In this document: in pieces, positions 18,931-27,920 of the stretch
Position numbering within the stretch: the first letter of the stretch is position 1
Layout of the letters: each line of letters begins with the position of its first letter
Position numbers and translations under genes: made by a program
Notes under the pieces: model-generated
Told to the model about the DNA's origin: nothing
What the model saw: only the letters and a program-made list of their open reading frames with translations
The model's database searches: none
NCBI RefSeq assembly: GCF_000733295.1
Contig: NZ_JPMI01000022.1
Span: forward strand, 1 to 64,000
Direction: 5' to 3'
From: Archangium violaceum Cb vi76
GTDB taxonomy: Bacteria; Myxococcota; Myxococcia; Myxococcales; Myxococcaceae
Length of the DNA stretch: 64,000 bases

Positions 18931-20337
18931 CTACACCCGGTGCTGTTTCCAACGTCCGCGCCGGAACACCCAGACGCCCAACAGGGCGAAGACGGAGAAG
19001 GCGGCGGCGATGGCGGCGAAGGCACCGGTGGGGCCCATCCCGAGGGGCCGGGACAGCAGCCAGGCGAGGGGAAGCTCGATGCCCCAGAAGCACAGGAGGT
19101 TGAGGAGCATGGGGGTGGTGGTATCCCCCGCGCCATTGAGCGCCTGGGTGAGCACCATGCCGTACGCGTAGAAGAGGAAGCCGGCGCTCACCACGCGCAG
19201 GCAGCGCACGGCGACGGCGGCCACCGGGGGATCCCGGGTGAAGGTGGCGATCAGCGGCTCGGCGAAGAGGATGAAGCCGAGCCCCACCAGGCCGAGGAAC
19301 ACCATGTTGTAGAAGCCCGCGCGCCAGACGGCCTGCTCGGCGCGCTCGGGCTGGCGGGCGCCCAGGTTCTGCCCCACCAGCGTGGCCGCGGCGTTGCTCA
19401 TCCCCCACGAGGGCAGGAGGGCGAACACGATGATGCGCATGCCGATGGTGTAGCCAGCCACCGCGGCGCTGCCGGCGGACGCCACGATGCGCACCAGCAC
19501 CGTCCAGCTCGCGGTGCCCAGCAGTGTCTGGAAGGTGGCGCTGCCCGACAGCCGCAGCATGGCGAGCAGGGTGGCCGGCTCGAAGCGCAGGTGCTCGCGG
19601 CGGATGACCACGCGGTGGGTGCCCTGGAAGAGGCGGTAGAACTGGTAGCAGACGCCCGCCCCGCGTCCGATCGTGGTGGCCGTGGCCGCGCCCACCACGC
19701 CCAGCTCGGGGAAGGGCCCGAGGCCGAGCACCAGGCAAGGGCACAGGAGGATGTTGAGCGCGTTGGCGAGCCCCAGCACGCGCATGGACACGGCGGCATC
19801 CCCCACGCCGCGGAAGATGGCGTTGATGAGGAAGAGCAGGAGGATGATGACGTTGCCGCCCAGGAGGATCTGCGTGTAGCGGAACCCGTGCTCCACCACC
19901 CAGGGCGAGCCACCCAGCAGCGAGAGCAGGGGCTGGGCGAACACCACGCCAGCCACGGCGATGGGCAGGGAGACGAGGACGCCCAGGATGATGGTCTGCA
20001 CGGCCACGCGCGCCGCCGCGTCCGGATCCTTCTCCCCGGTGCGCCGGGCGATCATCGCCGTGGCGCCGATGCTCAACCCCATGCCCAGCGCGTAGAGCAG
20101 CGCGAGGATGGACTCGGTGAGGCCCACGGTGGCGATGGCCTCCGCGCCCAGGCGGGACACGAAGAAGACGTCCACGATGGCGAAGACGGACTCCATCAAC
20201 ATCTCGAGGACCATGGGGACGGCCAACAGGAGGATGGCCCGTCCCACGGGGGCCTCGGTGAAGTCCTGCTCGGTGCCCCGGACGGCTTCCTTCAGGGAAG
20301 CCCAGAGGCTCGGGGCAGGACCTTCGTGCGCGCTCAT
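18931..20337 (-). CDS. MATE family multidrug/cation antiporter
   Basis: The 468-residue protein has about 12 membrane helices in two related halves, as in MATE transporters. The first half includes AILLLAVPMVLEMLMESVF and FVSRLGAEAIATVGL, the second half GMSNAAATLVGQNLGA, a hallmark of the family. Members exchange Na+ or H+ for drugs or metabolites at the inner membrane. GAGGG precedes ATG 20337. The gene begins 25 bases after thiD on the same strand, so both are probably co-transcribed. The substrate is not predictable; a link to thiamine intermediates would be speculation. Confidence 0.93.
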   Translation of the reverse strand: MSAHEGPAPSLWASLKEAVRGTEQDFTEAPVGRAILLLAVPMVLEMLMESVFAIVDVFFVSRLGAEAIATVGLTESILALLYALGMGLSIGATAMIARRTGEKDPDAAARVAVQTIILGVLVSLPIAVAGVVFAQPLLSLLGGSPWVVEHGFRYTQILLGGNVIILLLFLINAIFRGVGDAAVSMRVLGLANALNILLCPCLVLGLGPFPELGVVGAATATTIGRGAGVCYQFYRLFQGTHRVVIRREHLRFEPATLLAMLRLSGSATFQTLLGTASWTVLVRIVASAGSAAVAGYTIGMRIIVFALLPSWGMSNAAATLVGQNLGARQPERAEQAVWRAGFYNMVFLGLVGLGFILFAEPLIATFTRDPPVAAVAVRCLRVVSAGFLFYAYGMVLTQALNGAGDTTTPMLLNLLCFWGIELPLAWLLSRPLGMGPTGAFAAIAAAFSVFALLGVWVFRRGRWKQHRV

Positions 20338-20362
20338 GGGGCCCTCACATAGCCCGAAGCGC

Positions 20363-21175
20363 TCAGGAATCCATCAAGGGAAAGAAGTGCCCGATGGGGC
20401 CATTGCCCCGGCCGAGCGCCAGGGGGTGCTGGAGGGCCCGGGTGACGTACTGCTTGGCCTGCCGGGTGGCCTCGAGCAGCCCGAGCCCCAGGGCCAGGTT
20501 GGCGGCGATGGCCGCGGACAGCGTGCACCCGGTGCCGTGGGTGTTGGGCGTCTCCAACGAGACCAGGCGCAGCACCTCCATGTGCTCGCCGTCGAACCAG
20601 ACGTCGGTGCCGCACAGGGCGCCCGGCATGGCGCCGCCCTTGACGAGCACCGCCTTCGCCCCCTGCCGGTGGATGCGGCGCGCGGCCTCTCGCATGTCCT
20701 CCAGGGTGTGGAGCTCCAGGCCCGCGAGCAGCTGGGCCTCGTGCCGGTTGGGGGTGACGAGGGTGGCCAGGGGGATGAGCAGCTCGCGCAGGGCGGCCAC
20801 TGCCTCGTTGTCGATGAGGCGGGAGCCCGCGCGCGAGACCATGACGGGGTCCACGACGAGCGGGGTGATGCCGTGCGCCCGGACGCGCTCGGCGACGGTG
20901 GAGATGATGGCGCTGTTGACGAGCATGCCCGTCTTGGCGGCGCCAATGCCGATGTCCGAGGCCACGGCGTCGATCTGGGCCGCGACGGACTCGGGGGGCA
21001 TGACGTCCACCCGGGTGACGCCGAGGGTGTTCTGGGCCGTCAGCGCGGTGATGGCGCTGGTGCCGTGGACGCGGTGGAACGAAAAGGTGCGCAGGTCCGC
21101 CTGGATGCCCGCGCCCCCACCACTGTCCGAGCCCGCGATCGTGAGCGCGGTCGCTACCTTCCTGGGGTGTTCCAT
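20363..21175 (-). CDS. thiD: Hydroxymethylpyrimidine/phosphomethylpyrimidine kinase
   Basis: The enzyme phosphorylates HMP and then HMP-phosphate for thiamine biosynthesis in the cytoplasm. Diagnostic features of the ribokinase-like ThiD family are TIAGSDSGGGAGIQADL near the N-terminus, GTSAITALTAQNT, LVKGG, and the anion-hole/catalytic stretch NTHGTGCTLSAAIA with the family Cys. The length of 270 residues is typical. No ribosome-binding site is visible before ATG 21175 (the bases before it are a run of C). I see no TPP riboswitch upstream. The MATE gene follows after 25 bases. Confidence 0.95.
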   Translation of the reverse strand: MEHPRKVATALTIAGSDSGGGAGIQADLRTFSFHRVHGTSAITALTAQNTLGVTRVDVMPPESVAAQIDAVASDIGIGAAKTGMLVNSAIISTVAERVRAHGITPLVVDPVMVSRAGSRLIDNEAVAALRELLIPLATLVTPNRHEAQLLAGLELHTLEDMREAARRIHRQGAKAVLVKGGAMPGALCGTDVWFDGEHMEVLRLVSLETPNTHGTGCTLSAAIAANLALGLGLLEATRQAKQYVTRALQHPLALGRGNGPIGHFFPLMDS

Positions 21176-21289
21176 GGGGGGAACATAATTTCGAGGGGGG
21201 CCCCGTCTCCACGCAACTCTGGAGCGGCTTCGGCGATAATTGAATTCGGACCCGCCACCCGTACGGGCGGTGTTCCCCCTGGAGACTCC

Positions 21290-21643
21290 ATGTCCACCAT
21301 CAATGGCCTCACCGGTCCCCGCCTGCCCACCCCGACGACGGCCACGTCCACGGCGGGAGGGGCCTCGAGCACGAGCTTCCTGTCGCGCGTGCAGGCGAGC
21401 ACCAGCGGTGGCGTGGCCCTCCGTCCGGCGAATGCCCCCGCCGTCTCCGGCCGGGACATCGTCTCCCAGACGGTCTCCGCCGCCCGTCAGGAGTCGGCCG
21501 CCAGCTCCACCCAGGCCGCGGGCACGCCCGCCGTGTCCCCCGAGGAGCAGGCCATCCGGGAGATGTCGCGCATGTCCCTGATGAACAACGTGCAGTCCAT
21601 CTTCCAGGGCTTCGGCAAGATGCCCAAGCCCGACCAGGACTGA
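21290..21643 (+). CDS. Small Ser/Thr/Ala-rich hypothetical protein
   Basis: ATG 21290 is preceded by GGAG at a good distance and begins a 117-residue protein. The first 80 residues are low complexity (Thr/Ser/Ala/Pro-rich, for example PTPTTATSTAGGASSTSFL). The last 35 form a predicted amphipathic helix with EEQAIREMSRMSLMNNVQSIF and the end FGKMPKPDQD. There is no signal peptide, membrane helix or Cys. A disordered tail with one helix is common in secretion substrates, adaptors and chaperone-binding proteins, but nothing fixes the role. It stands alone between divergent thiD and convergent pssA. A GATAAT box (21235-21240) and the palindrome CCCGTACGGG (21258-21267) lie in its leader region. 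Confidence 0.7.
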   Translation: MSTINGLTGPRLPTPTTATSTAGGASSTSFLSRVQASTSGGVALRPANAPAVSGRDIVSQTVSAARQESAASSTQAAGTPAVSPEEQAIREMSRMSLMNNVQSIFQGFGKMPKPDQD

Positions 21644-21653
21644 GCGCGCCGCC

Positions 21654-22295
21654 TCAGAACTTGGGGATGCGCAGCGTCTTGCTGATCATCGCGCTGCCGC
21701 TGGCGAAGTAGAGCAGCACGATGGGATGGAATTGGAAGGGGCCCACGTCCCACACGCCGAAGGGGAGCGAGTCCCCGGTGCGGCCCTTCCAGTAGAAGAA
21801 GGCGAGCACCATCACCAGGGCCAGGCTGGTGGGGATGGGAGTGCCCTCGAAGTACTTCACCTTGCCCGTGCCGTCCGAGAGGGTGGCGGCGGTGACGTTG
21901 AAGCGCGCCAGGCGGCTGATGCCGCAGCCCACGAAGTAGAGCAACACCACCACGTCCAGCGTGCCGCGCAGCCCCATGGCGAAGGCCAGCGCCGCGGGCG
22001 CCATGCCAAAGGAGATGACGTCCGAGAGCGAGTCCAGGTCCGCTCCCAGCGGCGAGGACTGGAAGCGCCAGCGCGCGATGCGGCCGTCCAGGGCGTCGAG
22101 GATGAAGGCCAGGGGCAGCAGTCCGAAGGCCAGCCACATCCAATGGGGAAGCCCGGTGGCCAGGTACTGCATCTGCGCCAGGATGGAGCCCGAGCCCGAG
22201 AAGGCATTGCCCAGCGTGACGAAGTCCGCCGGCGTGAAGGTGCGAATCATCGAGAAGTGGCGCGGCTCACGTTTCTGCGGCGACTCCGTCGGCAT
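21654..22295 (-). CDS. pssA: CDP-diacylglycerol--serine O-phosphatidyltransferase
   Basis: The enzyme makes phosphatidylserine, the precursor of phosphatidylethanolamine, from CDP-diacylglycerol and serine at the inner membrane. The CDP-alcohol phosphotransferase motif is complete: DGRIAR, eight residues, G, three, D, three, D (within about residues 69-92). The 213 residues contain about six membrane helices and the serine-type context TLGNAFSGSGSI and GCGISRLARFN, which distinguishes type II serine synthases from glycerol-phosphate enzymes. GGAGGG lies six bases before ATG 22295. It is the last of four same-strand genes with lipid-related functions. Confidence 0.9.
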   Translation of the reverse strand: MPTESPQKREPRHFSMIRTFTPADFVTLGNAFSGSGSILAQMQYLATGLPHWMWLAFGLLPLAFILDALDGRIARWRFQSSPLGADLDSLSDVISFGMAPAALAFAMGLRGTLDVVVLLYFVGCGISRLARFNVTAATLSDGTGKVKYFEGTPIPTSLALVMVLAFFYWKGRTGDSLPFGVWDVGPFQFHPIVLLYFASGSAMISKTLRIPKF

Positions 22296-22397
22296 GCGTT
22301 CCCTCCGCGGCCCCGGGGGGCGTGGAACCCGAGGCTTACCCCATCTTGCGGGCTGCGCCGCTTTCTTTGCGGGGGTGAGGCGCCTTCCGTCCGGCGT

Positions 22398-23378
22398 TCA
22401 TCGCCCGGGGGGCCAGTCCACCCGGTGCTGGGGCTCGTACCCCAGCCCCTGGCGGGCCTGGGTGCCGTCCAGCACGGCGGCGAAATGGAAGCGGCCCCGG
22501 TTGATGCGGTAGGAGAACTGGGTCCCCTGGAGCCAGCGCCGGGCCTCGTAGATGGGGGCCAGCAGCGGTCCCGGCACCGGCACCTCCAGCCGCCCCGACA
22601 GGCGGATGCAGGTGGAGAGGGGCAGGGTGTCCGCGCCGGGGATGTTGAAGAGGCCCTGGAGTCCCCCGGCGTACACGGCCAGCCGCAGCGCCTCCGTGGC
22701 GTCCTCCCGTGTCAGCACGTTGAGCATGGGATCGAACCCCGCCGAGCGCAGGCACACCGGCGCGCTCAGGTAGTCGTGCAATTGCGAGCCCTCGTTGGGG
22801 GCCAGCACCTCCGCGCAGCGCAGCACGGTGAGCTCCAGTCCGGACATCATCCCCATCCGCGAGCACGCGAGCAGGTCCGCCTCCACGCGATCGCGCACCC
22901 ATTGGGGCGCGTCGGCGGACAGGTCCACCGGGTGGTCCTCGGTGATGAGGGAGGGCAGGCCCCGCTCCACGCGGTACACCTCCGCGTGCGAGCGGAACAC
23001 CAGGCGCCGCAGGGTGGGGTGCCGCTCCGACAGGGACAGCAGCCAGCGGAGCGACTCCACGTTCTGCACGTGCACCCGGTCCCCGAAGTCGTTGGCCCGG
23101 TGCAGGGCCAGGTGCACCATCACGTCCACTCCGAGGTCGCGCGCCGTGCCGAAGAGCAGATCATGCACCGGGCGCGCACGGGTGAGGTCCACCCGGTGGT
23201 ACGACAGCCGCGGGTCCTCCGGGAGTCCTGCCCGCTCGAGAGGCTCCAGGCCCACGGCCATCACCGCGCGCAGGGCCCGGTCCTCCAGCAGACGCCGGCA
23301 CAGCCGTGCTCCCACCGGCGTGCTCGCGCCGAGCACCAGGACGCCCCGGGGGCTTCGCCACTCCGGGCGCTCGTTCAC
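22398..23378 (-). CDS. NAD(P)-dependent epimerase/dehydratase-like protein
   Basis: The start is GTG 23378, overlapping the acyltransferase stop (GTGA), which gives 326 residues. The N-terminus has a Rossmann glycine motif (VLVLGASTPVGARL) and further SDR features such as MVHLAL in the strand-4 position and FNIPGADTLPL near the C-terminal binding region. The expected catalytic YxxxK appears as VYRVERG, that is Tyr without the Lys, so classical dehydrogenase chemistry is doubtful. It may be a regulatory or divergent extended SDR. The tight coupling with an acyltransferase suggests a role in lipid or cell-envelope metabolism. Confidence 0.85.
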   Translation of the reverse strand: MNERPEWRSPRGVLVLGASTPVGARLCRRLLEDRALRAVMAVGLEPLERAGLPEDPRLSYHRVDLTRARPVHDLLFGTARDLGVDVMVHLALHRANDFGDRVHVQNVESLRWLLSLSERHPTLRRLVFRSHAEVYRVERGLPSLITEDHPVDLSADAPQWVRDRVEADLLACSRMGMMSGLELTVLRCAEVLAPNEGSQLHDYLSAPVCLRSAGFDPMLNVLTREDATEALRLAVYAGGLQGLFNIPGADTLPLSTCIRLSGRLEVPVPGPLLAPIYEARRWLQGTQFSYRINRGRFHFAAVLDGTQARQGLGYEPQHRVDWPPGR

Positions 23379-24232
23379 CGGAACACCCCCTTGCGCAGCC
23401 GCAGTCCCTTGTCCACCAGGGCCTGGACCGCGTGCCGTACGCGCTCGGAGGCGCGGTGCACTACTTCCGGATCGTCCGCGTCCTCGGGGCGCAGCCCCTC
23501 GTGGAGACACAGGGGCTCGCCGTAGTGGATGTGGTAGCGCACCGGCAGTGGCAGGGGCGTGAGGGGAATGGGGACGTAGGGCAGGCTGGACATCCGCACC
23601 GGCAGTCGAGCCACCTGCGGCATCTGCTCCTCCGCGCCCACGATGCCCACCGGCACCACGGGTGCCTGATGACGGATGGCCAATTCCGCATGGCCCACGC
23701 GGAATTCCCGGAGCCGGTAGCGCTCGCGGAAGGGTTTGACGATGCCGGGTACGCCCTCGGGGAAGATGAGCAGCAACTCGCCTGCCTCGAGCAGCGCACG
23801 GACGTTGCCCGCCGAACCTCCCACCACGCCGGAGCGTGCGTACATCGTGCTCACGTAGGGCAGGGAGGGGACGAAATAGTCGGCCACCGCCCGGGGGAGC
23901 CGCCGGCACTGGAGGATGACGTCCGTCCAGACCATCATCGCATCGAAGGGCAGCGTGCCCGCGTGGTTGCCCACGAGCAGGGCGGGGCCCTGGCGGGGGA
24001 CGTGCTCCGTGCCGTGGGACTGGACGCGGAACCAGTACCGGTGCAGCCGCTCCAGGAGGGACAGGGAGAGCGCCGCGTGCAGGGGCTCGTACCCGAAGAC
24101 GTCATAGCCGTGGCCCGCGTCCCGGAAGGGGATGGAGCGCAGGTGCTCCAGGGGCTCGGCCCACAGCGCGGAGGCGACCCGCCGTCTGGCCCGCCCCAGC
24201 AGGGACTGCAGCATCGCGAGCCCCACGCTCAT
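23375..24232 (-). CDS. Lysophospholipid acyltransferase family protein (PlsC-like)
   Basis: Of the possible starts ATG 24232 is chosen because GAGGAGG lies eight bases upstream; an upstream ATG at 24292 would add a poor 20-residue leader. The 285-residue protein has the acyltransferase motif NHAGTLPFD (H and D catalytic) around residue 90, and the acceptor-binding motif FPEG in LLIFPEGVPG. There is an N-terminal amphipathic segment but no clear membrane helix, so it is probably peripheral to the inner membrane. It would acylate a lysophospholipid or a related acceptor using acyl-CoA or acyl-ACP. Its stop overlaps the epimerase-like gene. Confidence 0.9.
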   Translation of the reverse strand: MSVGLAMLQSLLGRARRRVASALWAEPLEHLRSIPFRDAGHGYDVFGYEPLHAALSLSLLERLHRYWFRVQSHGTEHVPRQGPALLVGNHAGTLPFDAMMVWTDVILQCRRLPRAVADYFVPSLPYVSTMYARSGVVGGSAGNVRALLEAGELLLIFPEGVPGIVKPFRERYRLREFRVGHAELAIRHQAPVVPVGIVGAEEQMPQVARLPVRMSSLPYVPIPLTPLPLPVRYHIHYGEPLCLHEGLRPEDADDPEVVHRASERVRHAVQALVDKGLRLRKGVFR

Positions 24233-24313
24233 GGTGTTCCTCCTCGGGTGCACTGCTTGCGGGGCCGGTGCGGCGGTGCGCAAGAATTGCATCCGCCGCG
24301 TGCCGCCCCTTCG

Positions 24314-24577
24314 CTACGCCTGCCCGCCCGGCCGGTGGTGGCGGATCGACTCGCGGAAGCCGCGGAACTTCTCCACCAGATCCTCCATGGCCCGCTGCGA
24401 CACGTCCGTCACCTCCTCGGCGAGCTTCTCCGCGTCGCGCACCACGGGCTCCAGCTCCTTCCACTTGTCCCGGGCCTCCATGCCGGCCAGGTGGATGTCC
24501 ACGCGGATCTCATCGCGCAGCGTCTTCAGCCGCCCGAGGTTCTCCTTCATCCAATCGCGCATCTGCCGCTCGTTCAT
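24314..24577 (-). CDS. Small alpha-helical (coiled-coil) protein
   Basis: ATG 24577 is preferred over 24619 because GGAGGGAAGG lies just upstream. The 87-residue product (MNERQMRDWMKENLGRL at the N-terminus) is almost wholly helical and highly charged with heptad-like spacing (LKTLRDEIRVDIHLAGMEA, then DLVEKFRGFRESIRHH). It has no membrane segment or Cys. It resembles small regulatory or scaffold helices but no family is recognised. A near-consensus sigma-54 promoter lies 40-56 bases upstream, suggesting stress- or development-specific expression, possibly carrying on into the lipid genes downstream. Confidence 0.75.
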   Translation of the reverse strand: MNERQMRDWMKENLGRLKTLRDEIRVDIHLAGMEARDKWKELEPVVRDAEKLAEEVTDVSQRAMEDLVEKFRGFRESIRHHRPGGQA

Positions 24578-24616
24578 GACGCCTTCCCTCCATCGCGGTT
24601 CCATTCCAAAGGAGAG

Positions 24617-24633
24617 CAAGGCTCGTGCCGGTT
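24617..24633 (-). promoter_or_regulatory. Near-consensus sigma-54 promoter
   Basis: On the minus strand the bases from 24633 to 24617 read CCGGCACGAGCCTTGCT, which matches YTGGCACG-N4-TTGCW at every fixed position except one (C for T before the GG). The invariant GG and GC are correctly spaced. A start near 24606 gives a leader of about 30 bases holding the GGAGGGAAGG ribosome-binding site before ATG 24577. Confidence 0.6.
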
Positions 24634-24846
24634 CGCGCTCGGTCGTGGGTCGCTGGGTTCCGCCCGGAAGTGGACACGCGCGGGGGTGGGAGCCGCGGGG
24701 GAGTGCCTGTCCCGGACGGAGGGACCGGGGTGGGCGTTGCCCCCCCCACCGTGGGTGCCTAGCTTCGCACCCTGATCCCTCCGGGCTCCTCGTATGGGCC
24801 GCGGATGGGTGGGCGCAGGGTGGGGTGGGGAAGGGGAATGGGATCC

Positions 24847-27798
24847 ATGAGCAGGCGCTGGGGCCTGTGTGTCCTCGCAGTGCTGTTGGTGCTGACGGGG
24901 TGTGCCGATCGGGACCGTCCGGCCATCGCCGATGGCAGGCTGGCGGCGACGCCGGGTGGTCTGGACTTCCAGCGGGTGGCGATCTTCGACGGGCGCGAAG
25001 CGGAAGTGGTGCTGCGCAACGTGGGACGCTCCCGCATCATCGTGGACGAGGCCTGGGTGGAGGGCCCTGCCGGAGCCTGGCAGGTGGACTTCACCCACGA
25101 GGGCCCGCACTCGCTCATTCCGGGCGGGGAGTGCACGGTGCGCGTGCGCTTCACGCCGCAGGGCGAGGGGGAGCTGCCGGCCACGCTGGTGGTGCGCTCG
25201 GACTCGAAGAAGGAGCCGCTCATCCGCGTGCGGCTGCAGGGCATGGGGGTGGATGCCTGGGCGCGCGTGACGCCGCGGCGGCTGGACTTCGGCCGCATCG
25301 AGGCCGACTCCTCCAAGACGCTCACCTTCACCGTCAACAACCCCACGGACATGCCCGTGGAGGTGACGCCGAAGCTGGTGGGGGCGGATCGGGATGAATT
25401 CTCCTCGGAGCCGGTGACGCTGGGGCCGGGGGAGCAGCGCGAGGTGCCCATCACCTTCTCGCCGGGGCGGGTGGGGCGCAAGCAGGTGGCGCTGGCGGTG
25501 TCGCCGTGCAAGGGCTGCTCGGACGTGGCGGTGCAGGTGGCGGCCGAGTCCCTGGAGCAGGCCGTGGTGGCCGAGCCTCCGCTGCTCGACTTCGGCTCCA
25601 TCCCCGTGGACAAGGACAGCTTCCGGATGGCTCGCCTGCACAACCTCAGCACGGAGCCCATGACGATCACCGAGCTGAAGCTGGAGGGGCGGGATGCCTC
25701 CTTCAGCCACGGCGCTCCGGGGCTGCCGCTGGTGCTGGAGGGCGGAGAGACGCGCACGTGGGAGCTGCGCTACAGCCCGGGCCACATGGGGCCGGCCGAG
25801 GACATGGCCTTCTTCCATGTGGTGAGCAAGCGCCACCCCACCACGGACGTGGCGCTGCGCGGCTTTGGCGGCGCGGCGGAGCTGTGCGTGTCGCCCATCG
25901 CCCATGACTTCGGGCGCCAGCCGATCGGCTCGAAGACGCCGGTCGTGATCAACGTGAAGAACTGCGGCGCCGCCAACGGGGGGCCGCTCACCATCTACGG
26001 GCTCGAGTTCCACTCGTCGGACGGGCACCCGGACACGGACGTGCAGTTCAACGTGGCGCCGCTGCCGCTGCCGCACCGGCTGCTGCCCGGTGAAGAGGTG
26101 AGCTTCAAGGTCTTCTACGAGCCCATGCGCGTGGGGGCCGCGGCGGGCCGGCTGCTGATGACGACGGACGTGTACTCGGGCAACACCACGGAGCTGGACT
26201 TCACGGGCCTGGCGGAGGCGCACCTGCCCTGCCAGCTGGCCGTCACCCCCGCGACGGTGGACTTCGGCACGGTGGAGCCGGGCTACGGCGCGGTGCTGGG
26301 CGTGAAGGTGGCCAACGTGGGCACGGACCTCTGCGCGGTGAAGGACATCCGCCTGAGCGACGACGGGGGCGGGGTGTTCAGCATGCCCGGAGGCGCACTG
26401 GACGGCGTCATCATCTGGCCGGGGGACTACTTCAGCTACATGGTGGCCTTCCGCGCGCCCGCGTCGGGCGGTGATTTCACGGGGGCGGTGCAGTTCGAGC
26501 CGGCGGATCCCGTCACCCCGGTGGTGAGCGTGCCGCTGATGGCGCACTCGCAGAACGCGTGCCTGGTGGCCTCGCCGCGCTTCGTGGACTACGGCGTGTC
26601 GCGTCCGGACTGCGCTCCGGCCCCGCGCGAGGTGAACTACCTCAACGCGTGCCGCAATCCGGTGACGGTGTCCAACGTGTTCATCGGCCCGGGCACGACG
26701 GACGGGGAGTTCGAGCTCCACGACGCGCCGGCCACGCCCTTCACGCTGGATCCGAACGACGGCTTCACCGTGACGGTGGGCTACCTGGCCCAGGTGTACG
26801 GGCTGAACATGTCACCGCTCTTCGTGGACTCGTCGGACCTGCCGGTGCCGCTGCTCGTCCCGCTCATCGGCGAGTCCTCCAAGCAGATGGACAAGACGGA
26901 CACGTTCATCCAGCAGGATGGCTCCAAGGTGGACGTGCTCTTCGTGGTGGACAACACGGCGTCCATGGTGGAGGAGCAGCCGCGCATCGTGGCGGCCATG
27001 CCCGCCTTCGCCGACGCGGCGCTGGCCCGGGGCGTGGATCTGCACGTGGCCGTCACCACCACGGGCATCGACCCGATCTCCAACGCGTGTCCCGGCGGGG
27101 CGCAGGGCGGTGAGGCGGGCCGCTTCGTCCCGGTGGATGGCACCCGGCCGCGCATCATGACGAACCGCACGCCGGGCCTGGCCTCCGTGCTGCAACAGAA
27201 CGTGAACGTGGGTCAGTGCGCCACGGTGGAGCAGGGCTTCGAGGCCGTGCGGCGCGCCCTGTCGCCTCCGCTGGTGAACAACGCGGACGATCCGCGCACG
27301 GCCCCGAGGAACGACGGCAACCTGGGCTTCCTGCGCGACGAGGCGGCGCTGGTGGTCGTCTTCATGGGGGACGAGGATGACCACTCGCCCGACAGCGTGG
27401 ACACCTACGTGCGCTTCCTTCGCACGCGCAAGGGCGAGAACCAGCCGCAGCGCATGACCATCTACGCCATCGCGCCCACGGCCTCCGGCTGCCCCACCGC
27501 GGGTGGTGCCGGCACGCGCTACGCCGAGGCCGCGGGCCGTACCGGTGGCGAGGTGCTCTCCGTGTGCGCCACGGACTACGCGCCGCTGCTCCGCTCGGTG
27601 GCCACCAAGGCGTTCTCCGCCCAGGACCGCTTCCCGCTCAGCGAGCCGCCAGACGCCGGCAGCATCACCGTGCGCGTGAACGGCTCCCTGGTTACCAGTG
27701 GCTGGACCTACGACGGCGCCACCAACAGCGTCGTCTTCGCCTCGGCGCCCGCTCCGGGCGCGAAGGTGGAGGTCTATTACCGCCGCGCCTGCCGTTGA
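24847..27798 (+). CDS. Large lipoprotein with ASH/choice-of-anchor-D repeats and a vWA domain
   Basis: ATG 24847 gives a lipoprotein signal with lipobox LTGC (an in-frame ATG at 24838 is also possible). After the Cys come at least five immunoglobulin-like ASH/MSP-type repeats, each opened by a motif like LDFGRIEADSSKTLTF or VDFGTVEPGYGAVLGVK (about residues 25-680). Then follows a vWA domain (about 690-900) whose MIDAS reads DNTAS instead of DxSxS, and a final beta domain ending VEVYYRRACR. The total is 983 residues. It would be an outer-membrane or surface lipoprotein displaying a rod of beta domains tipped by a ligand-binding vWA domain. It stands alone, divergent from the sigma-54-controlled small gene. 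Confidence 0.88.
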   Translation: MSRRWGLCVLAVLLVLTGCADRDRPAIADGRLAATPGGLDFQRVAIFDGREAEVVLRNVGRSRIIVDEAWVEGPAGAWQVDFTHEGPHSLIPGGECTVRVRFTPQGEGELPATLVVRSDSKKEPLIRVRLQGMGVDAWARVTPRRLDFGRIEADSSKTLTFTVNNPTDMPVEVTPKLVGADRDEFSSEPVTLGPGEQREVPITFSPGRVGRKQVALAVSPCKGCSDVAVQVAAESLEQAVVAEPPLLDFGSIPVDKDSFRMARLHNLSTEPMTITELKLEGRDASFSHGAPGLPLVLEGGETRTWELRYSPGHMGPAEDMAFFHVVSKRHPTTDVALRGFGGAAELCVSPIAHDFGRQPIGSKTPVVINVKNCGAANGGPLTIYGLEFHSSDGHPDTDVQFNVAPLPLPHRLLPGEEVSFKVFYEPMRVGAAAGRLLMTTDVYSGNTTELDFTGLAEAHLPCQLAVTPATVDFGTVEPGYGAVLGVKVANVGTDLCAVKDIRLSDDGGGVFSMPGGALDGVIIWPGDYFSYMVAFRAPASGGDFTGAVQFEPADPVTPVVSVPLMAHSQNACLVASPRFVDYGVSRPDCAPAPREVNYLNACRNPVTVSNVFIGPGTTDGEFELHDAPATPFTLDPNDGFTVTVGYLAQVYGLNMSPLFVDSSDLPVPLLVPLIGESSKQMDKTDTFIQQDGSKVDVLFVVDNTASMVEEQPRIVAAMPAFADAALARGVDLHVAVTTTGIDPISNACPGGAQGGEAGRFVPVDGTRPRIMTNRTPGLASVLQQNVNVGQCATVEQGFEAVRRALSPPLVNNADDPRTAPRNDGNLGFLRDEAALVVVFMGDEDDHSPDSVDTYVRFLRTRKGENQPQRMTIYAIAPTASGCPTAGGAGTRYAEAAGRTGGEVLSVCATDYAPLLRSVATKAFSAQDRFPLSEPPDAGSITVRVNGSLVTSGWTYDGATNSVVFASAPAPGAKVEVYYRRACR

Positions 27799-27920
27799 GC
27801 CGCGCGGCGTGAGGACGCGCTCCGGGGCCGGTATTCCGGCTCCGGACGGGACATGTCGGCCCCGGGTGCTACAGCTCTGCATCGGTCTGTGCGGTTGACC
27901 GGAAAATTGGACGGCACCCC

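Noticed and set aside
21176-21289. A possible TPP riboswitch or leaderless start upstream of thiD
   Set aside because: I saw no thiamine-box sequences, and the leaderless idea rests only on the absence of a ribosome-binding site.
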